A DNA stretch of 64,000 nt, taken from NCBI GenBank assembly GCA_963995525.1, contig OZ023213.1, positions 50,840,987 through 50,904,986 on the forward strand. Direction: 5' to 3'. Under the pieces are notes generated by a model, which was given only the letters and a program-made list of their open reading frames with translations, was not told where the DNA came from and searched no databases. This stretch comes from Escarpia spicata. Taxonomy: Eukaryota > Annelida > Polychaeta > Sabellida > Siboglinidae. A program made the position numbers and the translations under genes. Below, in pieces: positions 52,801 to 62,720 of this stretch. Each line of letters begins with the position of its first letter. Position 1 is the first letter of the stretch.

Positions 52801-53768
52801 ACATCGCCTCTGTAAGTCACATCTATGGAGACTGGCCCTATTGACTTGGTCTTCTTGCCCCCGTGAGTGACGTCGCATCTACTGAGACTGGTCCTGTTGA
52901 CTTGTTCTACTTGCACCCGTGAGTGACGTCGCATCTACTGAGACTGGTCCTGTTGACGTGTTCTACTTGCACCCGTGAGTGACGTCATATCTACTGAGAC
53001 TGGTCCTGTTGACGTGTTCTACTTGCACCCGTGAGTGACGTCGCATCTATTGAGACTGGTCCTGTTGACTTGTTCTACTTGCACCCGTGAGCGACGTCAC
53101 ATCTACTGAGACTGGTCCTATTGACTTGTTCTACTTGCACCGGTGAGTGACGTCACATCTACTGAGACTGGTCTTGTTGACTTGTTCTACACCCCCCCCC
53201 CGTGAGTGACGTCACATCCACTGAGACTGGTCCTATTGACTAGGCCTATTCGCCCCCCCCCATGGTGACGTCACATCCACCGAGACTGGTCCTATTGACT
53301 TGCCCTACTCGCCCCAGTGATGACGTCACATCCACCGAGACTGGTCCTATTGACTTGCCCTACTCGCCCCAGTGATGACGTCACATCCACCGAGACTGGT
53401 CCTATTGACTTGCCCTACTCGCCCCCGTAAGTGACGTCACATCCACTGAGACTGGTCCTATTGACTTGTCCTATTCGCCCCCGTGGTGACGTCACATCCA
53501 CCGAGGCTGGTCCTGTTGACTTGTCCTACTCGCCCCCGTAAGTTACGTCACATCCACTGAGACTGGTCCTACTGACTAGGCCTATTCGCCCCCTGTGGTG
53601 ACGTCACATCCACCGAGACTGGTCCTATTGACTTGTCCTACTCGCCCCAGTGATGACGTCACATCCACTGAGACTGGTCCTATTGACTTGTCCTACTCGC
53701 CCCCAGTGATGACGTCACATCCTCCGAGACTGGTCCTATTGACTTGTCATACTCGCCCCAGTGATGAT
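52801..53768. repeat. 17-copy minisatellite with CRE palindromes
   Basis: Seventeen tandem units of about 55-58 bp share GAGACTGGTCCTATTGACTT, a C-rich stretch (CTCGCCCC) and a GTGACGTCACATC block. About eleven units carry the perfect palindrome TGACGTCA, the consensus cAMP-response element; others have TGACGTCG or TTACGTCA. The left units are TACTTGCACCCG types and the right units CTACTCGCCCC types, so the array has a gradient of variants. It begins about 215 bp downstream of the channel stop codon. Open frames in the array are by-products. A regulatory role is possible but not shown. Confidence 0.9.
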
Positions 53769-54919
53769 ACGTGTGACATTGACATTGTGTGTGCATCTTT
53801 GTAGGCGCTGGTAGCTGAGTCGATTTCACTAGGAAGTAGGCGTGAAAAATGTTCTAGACATCGTAAAACGACTTCTGCCCTAAACGGCCGTTAATTGTTA
53901 CAATTATCTCTGCACTTGTAGTTATGTGTTTGTAGGCGCTTTGTGTGAGGCAGTGGGGCGCTTTGTGTGAGGCAGTGGGGCGCTTTGGAGACATGCTCCT
54001 TCCAAATGACCAAAATGCTTGCATGTATTTACATTCTCACGTAACAGTTTTATCCATTACGATTACCATTTTATATAATATTTATATTATATATGTAAAC
54101 GGCACAGGTTTTAGCAGGTGCAAACGCGTTGTGTAATACATAGGCATTGTGTTTTGACATTTTTCACACAACAAACTTGACGGATTTTAGGATCTTTTCG
54201 ATCGATGTAGTTCTATTTTACCAATGCGTGTGTGTGTACGTGCGCGTGCGTGCGTATTTATACATGTTTGCATGTATGTATGTATGTATGTATGTATGTA
54301 TCTAACATGTGCGACGTGTGTACACGCATGTACGTTGGCTTCATATTAGTATATTGATACATATTATTACAGGTATAGTATTGCCTAACGTTATATATAT
54401 CTTCGGCCAGTCGCTGTCGGTGTAATCGGTGTGTGAGGTAGGCGACGACGCCGATTTCATTTGCTAACAAACTGATGGTACCGTGTGTGACGTGTTTTAT
54501 ACGCTGCTCGATTTGTATGTTGCTGTCAGAGCTACCACTGAAATCTATTAAAACTTGAACATTCCTGGAGCTTTCTTATTACTCTAATAAACGAGTGACC
54601 ATGTGCACAGGGAACATGTTGGTCAACCAAGTTTTAATAGCAGGGCATGTTTGCGCCCCCATATATGAAAGAAAAAGCACAATCAATAAAACGTCCCGTT
54701 TTTACTGCATACAATAATCATTAGTACATAAGTAACGAATTGTGAGAACTCTTGATATTACCTGCACATCATATCATTAATTAAAAGGTAATTAGTACAC
54801 TGTAACAAATATTGGATGTACCGAACTCGGCGAACCATTTTCCAAGCTTCGGGTGTTTCCGGTCGCGTGGGACATATGAGGAAGCCTGTCATGTTGTAAA
54901 CATATAGAGGTGCGTCGTC
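53769..54919. other. Intergenic stretch with simple repeats
   Basis: No supported gene. A 22-bp tandem duplication (GGCGCTTTGTGTGAGGCAGT with two further bases) sits at about 53936-53981. A GT/GC-rich tract lies at about 54221-54255 and a (TATG)n tract at about 54271-54302. The small open frames here lack motifs. Confidence 0.6.
54271..54302. repeat. (ATGT)n microsatellite
   Basis: About seven to eight uninterrupted ATGT/TATG units, directly preceded by a GTGCGTGCG-type tract. Confidence 0.85.
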
Positions 54920-54991
54920 ATGCTGAGAATCTGTGTTGCGGGTGGATGTTCGAATAAAACATCGGATTCTGTTAGTTTGCACCGGTTTCCT
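54920..54991 (+). CDS. Probable first exon of a THAP-domain protein
   Basis: ATG opens 24 codons that end exactly at a consensus donor (CCT|GTAAGTG). They read as the N-terminal part of a THAP zinc finger: a Cys-Val-Ala-Gly-Gly-Cys-Ser-Asn block (the first two zinc cysteines) followed by SVSLHRFP. THAP domains are about 90-residue C2CH DNA-binding modules found in host transcription factors and in P-element-type transposases. The expected second part (Lys-Asp-Pro, Trp, Cys-x2-His and AVPTIF motif) is not seen within about 1.2 kb downstream. The gene either has a long intron extending beyond the LINEs or is a stranded exon. Confidence 0.6.
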
Positions 54992-55324
54992 GTAAGTGAT
55001 AGCATATATATAGATAGATAGTCTTGGTAGCCTCGATTATCCAGCCGCCGTGAGATGGCAGCATTGGCCCGTCACAACGACCTGGATTATCAAGTTCCAG
55101 CCATTGTTACCGGTAGGGGGCTTTACCCCAGATTCGGGTAGAGAAGATGATTGGCTTTCAGGCCAACTATGAAATAACAAATTCAATAAGGATACACTTT
55201 TATTAGATAACACTATATTATAACAACTATTCAACATTAAACTTATACTGAAACATGTCCCACACAAAATAAACCGACATTAAACTTTGTTCGTAGTTTA
55301 ATGCCTTTTAATCACACGCATAAT
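54992..55324. other. Sequence after the THAP-like exon
   Basis: Probable intron. No exon, RNA gene or repeat could be supported in it. Confidence 0.4.
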
Positions 55325-55860
55325 CACTAGGTGGCAGCTCTCATGGCATAACATTCAAAAGGGCCATTTAGAGCCAGACTATCGTTCTGGCGAAGTCGCG
55401 CAGCCAGGCGAGAGTCGGTTCCTCGGTTCGAAACCCACAGAGTACTCGAAACTTTTGTTTGTGTTCATTTAGTTTAAGTTTCATTTTATTTTGTATAATA
55501 CTATTTCGGGCACTATTTCGTAATTTCATTTCGTTATTGAAAACATACATAATATATTATATAAACATTATGGGGGATATAGACATGCTAACTGGCAGTG
55601 AGCAGTCAAAACGCAATTCTGAGCCACACTATCTTCCTGGCGAAGTCACGCAGCCAGGCGAGAGTCGGTTAAGCGAGACTAATAAGTATTAATACACGGT
55701 AAATCCTGACAATACGTACGTTACATATAACTTCAAAAATTGATGACGCTTTAATTCATGAGTATACCAGTGTTGCCATCTAGCGGATAACATTTTGAAG
55801 CGCCTTTTAGAGCCAGACTATCGTCACGCAGCCAGGCGAGAGTCTGTTAAGCGAGACTAG
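55325..55860. repeat. Three dispersed copies of a short hairpin-containing repeat
   Basis: A block of about 50-60 bp containing GCCAGACTATC, a CTGGC/GCCAG stem, and CAGCCAGGCGAGAGTCGGTT occurs at about 55370-55420, 55618-55675 and 55808-55850. The first and third copies are also preceded by a shared stretch ending TTTAGAGCCAG. The second and third continue with AAGCGAGACTA. The first copy holds matches to pol III A-box (TGGCGAAGTCG, 55388) and B-box (GGTTCGAAACC, 55425) consensus. They are 37 bp apart and the other copies lack the B box. A tRNA-derived SINE is possible but weakly supported. Confidence 0.5.
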
Positions 55861-56227
55861 TTCAGGTCGAACGACAACTGTCGTTTCAAGCGGTGACGAA
55901 CCGATGCCAAAGAAGAAGCGAGTTTCCGGAAAATGAAGCCCTGCCCTGGTGAAACTGCTAGCGCACACGGTAAGCGACTCTGCGTTAAGCATAGATCCCT
56001 GGGCTTAGGCCCCAGCCATTCTCGCGCGCCAGGGATCGCTGCTGCTGATTACGTCAGTGTCAGCCAACAGTACCCCTCTGGCTAATCGCTTTGCGAAACT
56101 CTGAATTTAAGCTCAGCCTATGAAACCGCTCATTAGATCAGTGGATCTCGGCAGGTCAGGTGGTCATAATAAAACTAATTTCAACCAACCGTGGCTCGTG
56201 TTACATGCAATGTTTAGGAAGTAGAAG
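55861..56227. other. Intergenic stretch without recognised features
   Basis: A moderately GC-rich segment followed by ordinary sequence up to the LINE stub. No gene, RNA or repeat could be supported. Confidence 0.4.
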
Positions 56228-56234
56228 CAATTAT

Positions 56235-56418
56235 TACTTATTTCAGACAAAAGTCGATATGAATACATAAAATACAAGTAAAATAATAATATAATAAATA
56301 AAATACAATACGATACAGACACATTCAAGTATACAATTTGGTAGTCCAGTATTTAAACATAGGACTTCTAAAATGTACATCAGTATAAAAATAATTTTAA
56401 AAAGTGGATTTTCAGTGG
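56235..56418 (-). mobile_element. 3'-end stub of the second LINE family
   Basis: The minus strand matches the 3' end of the longer LINE copy that follows. Shared blocks are TTATTTCAGACAAAAGTC, ATACAGACACA and AAACATAGGACTTCTAAA. The similarity stops at GGATTTTCAG, so this is a severely 5'-truncated insertion of the same family, about 180 bp long. It lacks the TA-rich expansion present in the longer copy. Confidence 0.75.
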
Positions 56419-56673
56419 CTTATGTGATGTTTGCTTAAATAAATCTGTTCAGTGGACTTGTCTGGTGTGGGTCACAACTTATGTTTTTATCCTTCGTATA
56501 TTTGTCAGTTTGTAGTTCATATTTGCCATTGGTCATTTAATAATAATAATAATAATGTTTTTATTTCAGACAAAAGTCCATATGTACATACAATACAAGT
56601 AAATAAAAAATACTAAATAAATAAAATACAACGGTACAGACACACATGAAATAAAATAGATGGTTAATAAAAG

Positions 56674-56707
<34 letters not shown>

Positions 56708-56716
56708 CATTCAACT

Positions 56717-58263
56717 TTAAATATACAATTGGATAATCCAATATTTAAACATAGGACTTCTAAATTCTATATCGGTATAACAATAATTTACAAAAAGGGG
56801 ATTTTCAGACTGTTGAAGGCGACATAATAAGCTATATATGGATGAACGCATACGTTCATTAAAAGATTTAACACAGCTTGTAGCAAACATAAAACTTGCA
56901 CTACAGCGTGATGACAAATTGTGAAAATTCTAAAACTGTTGTTATAGGCAACAGTAATACCTTTCAAACTCTTTTTTATTTTTTTTATTTACACCAAAGA
57001 CTTGAGGTGCACATAGTACACAGTAAGAGAGAAATAGGTAAGTTTTAATGTTAGAGCTGCAAAGGCGAAATTTTCGTGCTAAGATGTTGGCCTGAGCATT
57101 GTCTTTTCTGTCTGGCAATGTCGTCATCGTCAGTAAGATTATTGTTAATTATATGACCCAGATATTTGCATTTAATAGTGTGAGGTAACGGACGATTATT
57201 GAGACTGACAGGATGAATATTTTTCATGACTTAAGGTTTGTTGTCAATAACCATACAATATGACTTGTTGGCATCATATGTTATATTAAATATTTCGCCA
57301 TACTTGGCACAACAATCTGTTAGTGTTCTCAACCCAGAAACACTAGGTGAAAAAATACAGAGATCATCTGCTTACATAAAATGATTCATTATGGTGCCTG
57401 CATAAAGACATCCAATTTGTAATTTGTTAAGATTTACACTTAAGTCATCCATGTACACATTAAAAAGGTGGGGAGAAAGGATTCCACCTTGTTTGACAAA
57501 ATCTAAAAAAGCTCTGACACCATCTGACAGTGAATTTCTGGGTTCTGTACCAGTGGTACAGAATGCGCGCAATGTAAGCAGGACAGCCACGGTCAATTAG
57601 TTTAGTGAATAGCTTGCTATGGTTCACTTTGTCGAAGGCCTTGGAGGCATCCAGCATAGTGACATACATAGAAGAGCCATTCACTATGTAGTGTCAAAAA
57701 AGTTCTTTTAATAGAAATATGAGCATTTCTGTTGAGTGATGCTTTTTAAAACCAAACTGGTTGGCACACGCTGTGAAGAAAATTGTAGCCCTTGATAATA
57801 TTAAAGATTCAAATAATTTACTAGCAATTATTGCAAGAGCAATAGGTATATAGTTACTGTTATCAGACAAATCACCAGCTTTGTTTTTAATTATTGGAGC
57901 TATTATTGTGACCATAGCGTCAGGTAAAAACCCATGGATTAACAAGCTGCTGAATAGCAGTGACATATAAACATGAAGTTTTTCATTAGCATACTTAAAA
58001 TCTTCATTACTTATACAGTCATAACCAGGAGCTTTTCCTGTAGGCATCGCCTGAATTATTTCTTGTATTTCTTTAGCATCAACCATCATTTGATCATTAA
58101 ATTGCATATTGCTGCAATACATGTCAATCTTTTTAGTATATGTTGGAGAGCCAGGTACAGAATTAAGTAGAGACTGGTAGTGATGAAGCCACATATTCTT
58201 TACATTTTCAGCACCACATGCACCGCCAACATTGCTGGGATTTGGCAACTTGACATTGTTCAT
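56717..58263 (-). pseudogene. Second LINE reverse transcriptase, interrupted
   Basis: Motifs in order on the minus strand: TGKAPGYDCISNE, a YIPIAL block, NQFGFKKHHST, a nonsense codon at about 57694, MLDASKAFDKVNH, a frameshift near 57570, KQGGILSPHLFNVYMDDL, then TAA at 57372-57374 directly before ADD, so the catalytic YADD box reads stop-ADD. Thumb-like sequence (CKYLGHIINNNLTDDDD) and a degraded C-terminal region follow in shifting frames to about 56717. The copy is clearly non-functional. Confidence 0.88.
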
Positions 58264-58401
58264 TTGTTTTAGATCTTACCAGAAGTTTTTCAAGTCATTA
58301 CTACTTAGTTCTGAAGCAAGTCGTTCGGCTTTAAGGGCTTCAGCGTTTGTTCACAGAGTCTTTTACTATGTTTAAATTGAGCACGTTTAATTTTCATTAT
58401 G

Positions 58402-59430
58402 TTATATAAAGGACCATGTCGGGACTCCCAGCAGATCGCCATATGAGAAAACACTCTCTAGCAGCCTGGTGGGAGTCTCTGACCATATCATTCCAACCAA
58501 GAACGGCATGCTCGAAGACATGTTATGCGTCTTAGTAGGTATTACTTCAGGGGCATCCCTGAGTGAAGTAATAATGTCTTCATAAAATTTGCATAGCAGT
58601 ATTTGATGGGCTTCATCATTACAATTCGGGTCGGTACATCGTAATACATCATGAGGTACATCAATGGCAGATAAAAACACACTGGTTTGAGTGTAATAGT
58701 TGTGAAGGTCTTGGTGAGTGGCAGCCCCCCACATAGGACAAGGCTGTCGAATGTGCTCCTGAGTGGATGCTTCAGAAGTAGGCAATACATAGACAGATAT
58801 GGTAAAGCATAAAGGTAGGTGGTCAGAAGAGACACAATCATAATTAACTACCATATCAGAGATTAACGAGTGACTGGAGTGAGTGCTGAGCACATGGTCC
58901 AGCCAGCTCCTTGACATTCATTAATAAAAGCACTGAGAAGTGGAGAAAACAGACTGGGCTTGTTAATTTCCGCATTAAAATCCCCAATGATGAATATGTT
59001 AGCTGATTCAAATGAATCGCTTATAGCCTGTATCTTGCCTAAATGAGCTTGATATTCATCGGAATTGTCATCTCTCTGATACGGTAAATATACGTTAAGA
59101 ATCAGAATAGTGGCATTAGACGTGATGATTTTCAGACCAAGGAGTCTTTTTTCATCGTCGTAAATTATAGGTTCAGTAAATGGGTCGAGTGAACGTCTCC
59201 ATAAAAAGCAAAGCCCGCCATGAGGGCGTCCACTCAAACCATCACAAAAATCAATAGAACTAATACCTCTGGCATTGAAATCAGGGTGAACAGAATTGAG
59301 ATAGGAAAAGCACTGTTTGGAGAGCCAATGTTTTTGCACTGCAAGAATATCACAGGATTTTAAAATGTTAAGCACGTCGTAAGCACTGTTCCGTATGCTT
59401 CTGGCATTAAATGAAGCAATACGGAGTTGA
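58402..59430 (-). pseudogene. Second LINE endonuclease domain, frameshifted
   Basis: The endonuclease begins upstream of any ATG with LRIASFNARS. It continues with an ILAVQKHWL block, GGLCFLWRR, LNVYLPYQRDD and GDFNAEINKP, then switches frame near 58900. The final block, SWLDHVLSTHSSHSLISDMV followed by SSDHLPL, is in another frame and holds the catalytic Ser-Asp-His. The order and spacing match apurinic/apyrimidinic-type endonucleases of non-LTR elements, which nick target DNA. At least one frameshift separates the GDFN and SDH parts. Confidence 0.85.
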
Positions 59431-59434
59431 CAGT

Positions 59435-60820
59435 CTACAGGTGAGTCGGATCTGTTGTGTGCTTCCTGGGTGGAAAGTACCGTCCAATCTTTGTTCCAGC
59501 AGGCCAGAGATTGGCATCATAGAGTAAGTTCGGTTTAGCAATGTCCACACAGAGTTTGAAGGATGAATAAGTGTCATGTTTAGTTGGTAAGCGTTCACAT
59601 GAGCATTTCATGTTCAAAATAGTTGTCACATAAGTAGAAATTTCGGCACAAGTTGTATCTGCGTGAAATCCTGTTAAGAAGTATTCAGCAGATATGAGTC
59701 GAACAGGAGCACATTTGAGTCCGCACTTGGTAGAATTGCCAGTAGTCATGGTATGTGTATTAGAGAAGGCCGACTTGGACTTTTTTTGGCATTTCTTGCG
59801 ACAACCACGGTCCATAGTGGTGGCGGAGTGGAGTTACCCGTGGTTGATGTTGATTGTGGTAGAACGGTTGACACATTATCTATCAGCAGCAGGTTGTCGG
59901 GTTGACACAGCAGCATCGGCGGGTCGTGATGTTGACACAGCAGCATCGGCGGGTCGTGATGTTGACACAGCAGCATCGGCGGGTCGTGATGTTGACACAG
60001 CAGCATCGGCGGGTCGTGATGTTGACACAGCAGCATCGGCGGGTCGTGATGTTGACACAGCAGCATCGGCGGGTCGTGATGTTGACACAGCAGCATCGGC
60101 GGGTCGTGATGTTGACACAGCAGCATCGGCGGGTCGTGATGTTGACACAGCAGCATCGGCGGGTCGTGATGTTGACACAGCAGCATCGGCGGGTCGTGAT
60201 GTTGACACAGCAGCATCGGCGGGTCGTGATGTTGACACAGCAGCATCGGTGGGTCGTGAGGTTGATACAGCATCAGCGGAGGGTCGTGGAGTTGATACAC
60301 CGGCAGCGGCGGGTCGTGAGGTTGATACAGCAGCAGCGGCGGGTCGTGCTGTTGATACAGCGGCAGCGGCGGGTCGTGGAGTTGATACAACAGCAGCAGC
60401 AACGGGTTGTGAAGTTGTAGTGCGAGCGGGCTGGGTCACAGGTTGTATTGCTGGTATAAGTGACGACACCAGCGTAGACATTTGCGTAGACAATGCGGAC
60501 ATCGAGTGAGCGAGTTGTCTGTAGGATTCATCAGTGTCATACTGTTTATTTTTGCATAGAATGATGTCACGTGATAATGTAGACAAATCTACGTGATTAA
60601 AATCAATGCTTGGCAATTTACCAAGATCACCAGTGACGTATATAGGAATATTATCCGGATCGATTTCGTCAAGAAGTTTCGAGATGTCGTCGACGTTGTG
60701 TTTATTCTTGTCAGACCCTTGTCGTTTAATACGACGATGTTTCGTTGGCACGGAGATGTGAGCATATAAAACGTTTTTTGCAGTTGCAATGTCATCATCT
60801 GTAAAATTGTATCAAACATT
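59435..60820 (-). pseudogene. Second LINE ORF1 with 30-bp coding minisatellite, frameshifted
   Basis: The frame opens near 60820 (DDDIATAKNVLYAH) and runs through a charged N-terminal region. It then enters a repeat of ten residues (VSTSRPADAA) repeated perfectly about a dozen times with several diverged units at the N-terminal side. It stops at 59876-59878. The continuing family sequence (WTVVVARNAK, then a Cys-containing region and KLCVDIAKPNLLYDANLWPA) lies in two other frames. One switch is just after the repeat and one is at a run of seven A near 59785. The C-terminal block resembles the nucleic-acid-binding part of LINE ORF1 proteins. Function in the element would be RNA packaging; this copy is broken. 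Confidence 0.7.
59900..60245. repeat. Homogeneous 30-bp minisatellite inside LINE ORF1
   Basis: About eleven to twelve 30-bp units containing GTTGACACAGCAGCATCGGC are identical base for base, followed by five or six diverged units up to about 60400. Because the unit is a multiple of three and lacks stops in several frames, long frames appear on both strands; only the minus-strand ORF1 frame fits the element. Confidence 0.95.
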
Positions 60821-60830
60821 GCGATTTAGA

Positions 60831-61240
60831 TAGATCGAGGCAAAATTTCCATTCGGTTGATATAAAAGCATAACAGTTCGTTGACGACAACGTTGTCGAT
60901 CGCCATGATTTGTTGTAATCATTGGGAATATTGTTGTTGCATTAAAAAAATATGAGCCTACTGTGTGACTAGTCTTCAAAATAAAATTTAAGTTTAACCT
61001 ATTTGTTTTTCTGTCAAGATCTTTATAAAAAGGCAAGTAATGTAAATATTGGTATTGGTAAATATTGTATATGTTACTTTAATATATGTAAATAACAATG
61101 AAGGATATACCTACATTTTAGCATCGTTTATGTTCTGCTATTTGGTGCTAATGTGGCATCACTGTAAAGAAGTTAATCAAATATGTGACCACTGTAATAT
61201 TACTAAAAACAAACATCTTGAAACAAAATGAAAAAACACG
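60831..61240. other. AT-rich intergenic stretch
   Basis: Between the 5' end of the LINE and the 3' end of the P2X7-like gene. A 60-codon plus-strand frame (61049-61231) is hydrophobic but has no recognisable family or context, and is treated as chance. Confidence 0.4.
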
Positions 61241-61246
61241 TTTATT
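61241..61246 (-). terminator. Polyadenylation signal AATAAA of the P2X7-like gene
   Basis: A canonical AATAAA on the minus strand, 54 bp beyond the TAG that ends the second exon. It supports both the strand and the end of the gene. Confidence 0.6.
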
Positions 61247-61299
61247 ATGGAAACCGCTGGACATATTTATCATCACTGCCTATCCCTGTATCCAGTTTG

Positions 61300-62117
61300 C
61301 TATTGGCCAGGACCCAGTGGATATGGACCCAGAAGTATGTGCACAGGACATGCTGGCAGAATGACTCTGATGTCCTTGCCGAGCCATCCTCAGCACCATC
61401 TAGCTAGCTGTCTGTATCCAACATAACGAAACTGTCTGAAGACAAAATAAAACACTTACACAGGAAGAAGATAAAACAAATATGACGTTTTATATCACAA
61501 GAACAGTGTACAATGAAGTATACAGTGTACTTACTATGAATGTCAATTAATTCATTATCTATTCATCCATTGATGTTTATGTTAGTTACTGAAACTACTT
61601 AGATGATTTTGCAGGTTTCGTCCGTGATGTTGAATGAATGCCTACATGTATACCAGTATATTCCTGATGTACACGATTGTACACGATGAATAAAGTTTGT
61701 ATATCAAACTCAAATGCAACCACTTTTAGTCTCTTCATTGTTGACCTGTTATTAAAGACGCATTACTGTGCCATAACATGTTAGGCGTTTTCCAGTCTTC
61801 GAAACGCCCTGCATATTAGTGTAACATGGTCATTACATCATATTAGTGTAACATGGTCATTACATCACATGTTTAAAGAAGTGCATTCTACTCACTCACT
61901 GTTGGCAAGATTCAGTGGCCCACACTGTTGTCTGTAGTTGAAGTATGCAGTGTGTATGACATTGACGTCCAAGACTACGGGGTGGAATCCTTCACGCTGA
62001 ATGATGCACTGCACTTCCACTGCAGTCTCCTCTATCTTGCTCAGCACAGGCTCAGTTTCGCGGCAGCACAAGCATTCCTCTTCTGTGTCCAGTAGTTGGC
62101 ACTGGCCACATTGACAC
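61300..62117 (-). CDS. P2X7 C-terminal-like domain gene, last two exons, with in-frame TGA
   Basis: Exons at 61896-62117 and 61300-61435 join in phase. The acceptor of the first is ATTTTTACAG, the donor GTGAGTAG, and the second acceptor GTCTTCAG. The first exon has a zinc-type cysteine cluster (CQCGQCQ, then ECLCC) and a VQCIIQREGFHPVVLDVNVI block. The second has FRYVGYRQLARWC, then GWLGKDIRVILPACPV. This order matches the cytoplasmic C-terminal (ballast) domain of P2X7 receptors, which binds zinc and guanine nucleotides and also occurs as a stand-alone domain in many invertebrate proteins. A TGA at 61390-61392 falls where relatives have Trp (TGG). Without readthrough the product lacks the last 30 residues. 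AATAAA (minus strand) at 61241-61246 lies 54 bp after the final stop. Upstream exons were not found. Confidence 0.75.
61436..61895 (-). other. Intron of the P2X7-like gene
   Basis: A 460-bp intron from GTGAGT to TTCAG. It carries a tandem duplication of about 28 bp (ATTAGTGTAACATGGTCATT with flanks) at about 61812-61867. An alternative donor 4 bp upstream (GTGAGTGAG) would put the second exon out of frame. Confidence 0.65.
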
Positions 62118-62289
62118 CTGTAAAAATACAAATTTCAGTCCAGTCGACTATGTGAGCTTTACAATAAAAGAAGGGGTGACAGGAAATGGGATGTTGGACC
62201 ACAAAACATGTGAGTAGTATGTAGGTAAGGCATGGCCTCGCCCCGCCCCCTTTTAGGCCTAAGTCCATGCATAAAAAACGTCCTTATCT
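62118..62289. other. Sequence upstream of the P2X7-like exon
   Basis: Presumed intron on the minus strand. No further exon could be recognised here. Confidence 0.4.
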
Positions 62290-62720
62290 TTTTCGGGAAC
62301 CTACTTATAAAAAAAGATCAAAGGGTTTTGTGTAACCTGAGAGAAATCGGGAACCTACTTATAAAAAACGTGATTGATGGCCTGTCACTTTTGATTGATA
62401 ATATTAAGGCGCCATCTAGCGGTTATTCCAGTAACGGCGTCCCTAGTTACGTGATAATATTAAGGCGCCATCTAGCGATTATTCCAGTAACAGCGTCCCT
62501 AGTTACGATATAGCCATACGGTTATAGCTAAAACCACCGTGGTTATAAACCCACAGCGTCCATAGTTACGTTCTTTATATAACCGTACGGTTATAGTTAA
62601 AACCACCGTGGTTATAAACCCACAGCGTCCCTAGTTACGATATAACCATACGGTTATAGCTAAAACCACCGTGGCTATATTATAGCTAAAACCACCGTGG
62701 TTATGAAGGCGCTAAACCCA
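62290..62720. repeat. Palindrome-rich tandem repeats
   Basis: Three repeat types follow one another. First, CGGGAACCTACTTATAAAAA occurs twice (about 62296 and 62348). Second, a 56-bp unit containing TAAGGCGCCATCTAGCG is repeated at 62405 and 62461. Third, units of 63-69 bp contain CGTCCCTAGTTACG, a palindromic ATAACCGTACGGTTAT or variant, and the near-palindrome AACCACCGTGGTT, repeated about three and a half times up to 62710. The palindromes would form hairpins in single strands. No coding potential. Confidence 0.85.

Larger units (their letters stand above)
56537..60830 (-). mobile_element. Second LINE, nearly complete, inactivated
   Basis: A minus-strand non-LTR retrotransposon of about 4.3 kb. 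From 5' to 3' it shows an ORF1 protein with a repeat region, an endonuclease, a reverse transcriptase and a 3' tail ending in a (TAA)n run at 56537-56556. There is a (TA)n expansion at about 56671-56702. Several frameshifts and nonsense codons are visible, including one in the catalytic box. The clade is within the wider CR1/jockey/L2 group by reverse-transcriptase motifs but cannot be fixed by eye. It does not resemble the CR1 in the satellite closely: the ORF1 lacks an esterase. Confidence 0.88.

Noticed and set aside
52704..53804. Open frames over the CRE minisatellite
   Set aside because: By-products of a tandem repeat with conserved unit content; no domain or splice evidence.
55388..55435. 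tRNA gene suggested by A-box and B-box matches
   Set aside because: The flanking arms do not pair into a T stem, the box spacing is short and sister copies lack the B box. Kept only as a possible SINE fragment.
59694..60509. Plus-strand 271-codon frame and other frames across the 30-bp minisatellite
   Set aside because: The unit length is a multiple of three without stops in several frames, so long frames on both strands are expected. Only the minus-strand frame connects to LINE ORF1 sequence.
61049..61231. Small hydrophobic plus-strand frame
   Set aside because: Short, in AT-rich sequence, with no motif and no supporting context.
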